From assembly GCA_030589225.1 (NCBI GenBank), contig JAUUWD010000101.1:1-6222 (forward strand): 6,222 bases of DNA, written 5' to 3'. This document shows, piece after piece, positions 6,200 to 6,222 of the stretch. Positions within the stretch are counted from its first letter, which is position 1. Every line of letters starts with the position of its first letter. This stretch comes from Desulfobacteraceae bacterium (GTDB lineage: Bacteria > Desulfobacterota > DSM-4660 > Desulfatiglandales > Desulfatiglandaceae). The translations under genes were made by a program, and so were the position numbers. The notes below the pieces were generated by a model. It searched no databases. It saw only the letters and a list, made by a program, of their open reading frames with translations, and was not told the DNA's origin.

Positions 6200-6215
6200 C
6201 AAACAGTTGTTTGAT
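6198..6215. promoter_or_regulatory. TetR-type operator-like palindrome (PsrA-box-like)
   Basis: ATCAAACAGTTGTTTGAT has perfect 8-bp arms around a GT centre. Its core CAAAC-N4-GTTTG matches the published form of the PsrA box of pseudomonads (G/C-AAAC, 2-4 bases, GTTTG/C), bound by a TetR-family regulator that senses fatty acids. The symmetry is seen directly. That a TetR-family repressor binds here, probably controlling the gene to the right rather than the transporter, is inference; no regulator gene is in the window. Confidence 0.5.
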
Positions 6216-6222
6216 CTAATCC

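Overview
The window carries one complete five-gene ABC peptide-importer operon on the + strand, in the canonical Dpp/Opp order: periplasmic binding protein, two inner-membrane permeases, two ATPases (positions 669-6138). At the left edge is the 3' end of an unrelated gene for a carboxypeptidase-regulatory-like domain protein. It is followed by a roughly 370-base non-coding stretch that appears to hold the operon promoter and a long 5' leader. At the right edge are 84 bases with two palindromes, one of which looks like a TetR-type operator.

Organism: the binding protein has a signal-peptidase-I type leader and no lipobox, which suggests a Gram-negative with a periplasm. The near-balanced base composition and the style of the Dpp proteins (binding-protein GWYPDYIDPDNY motif, second ATPase with PIAMADVAVRA and HDLATCKYICDR) would fit an anaerobic deltaproteobacterial/Desulfobacterota-like genome. 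This is an impression from protein style, not a demonstrated assignment.

Layout: 3-296 partial secreted-type domain gene; 317-400 a possible 27-codon mini-lipoprotein ORF without a ribosome binding site; 435-463 a sigma70-like promoter; about 470-668 a leader with small inverted repeats; 669-2225 binding protein; 2240-2263 a perfect 10-bp GC-rich hairpin in the only real intra-operon gap; 2282-3298 DppB-type permease; 3307-4191 DppC-type permease; 4196-5152 DppD-type ATPase; about 5161-6138 DppF-type ATPase; 6172-6215 a possible promoter with overlapping palindrome for the next gene.

How the genes work together: the binding protein captures a peptide-like ligand in the periplasm and delivers it to the permease heterodimer. 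The two ATPases, each with a complete set of nucleotide-binding motifs and a four-cysteine C-terminal tail, power import. From the first permease onward the genes are packed within 3-9 bases of each other. The binding protein is set apart by the hairpin gap, an arrangement that usually goes with higher expression of the binding protein.

Overall this is a fairly ordinary transporter locus. I found no CRISPR array, RNA gene, insertion sequence or defence system. The points worth a second look are the regulatory structures at the two edges and in the 2226-2281 gap, a CxxC motif in the binding protein, the divergent D-loop of the second ATPase and the tiny lipobox ORF.
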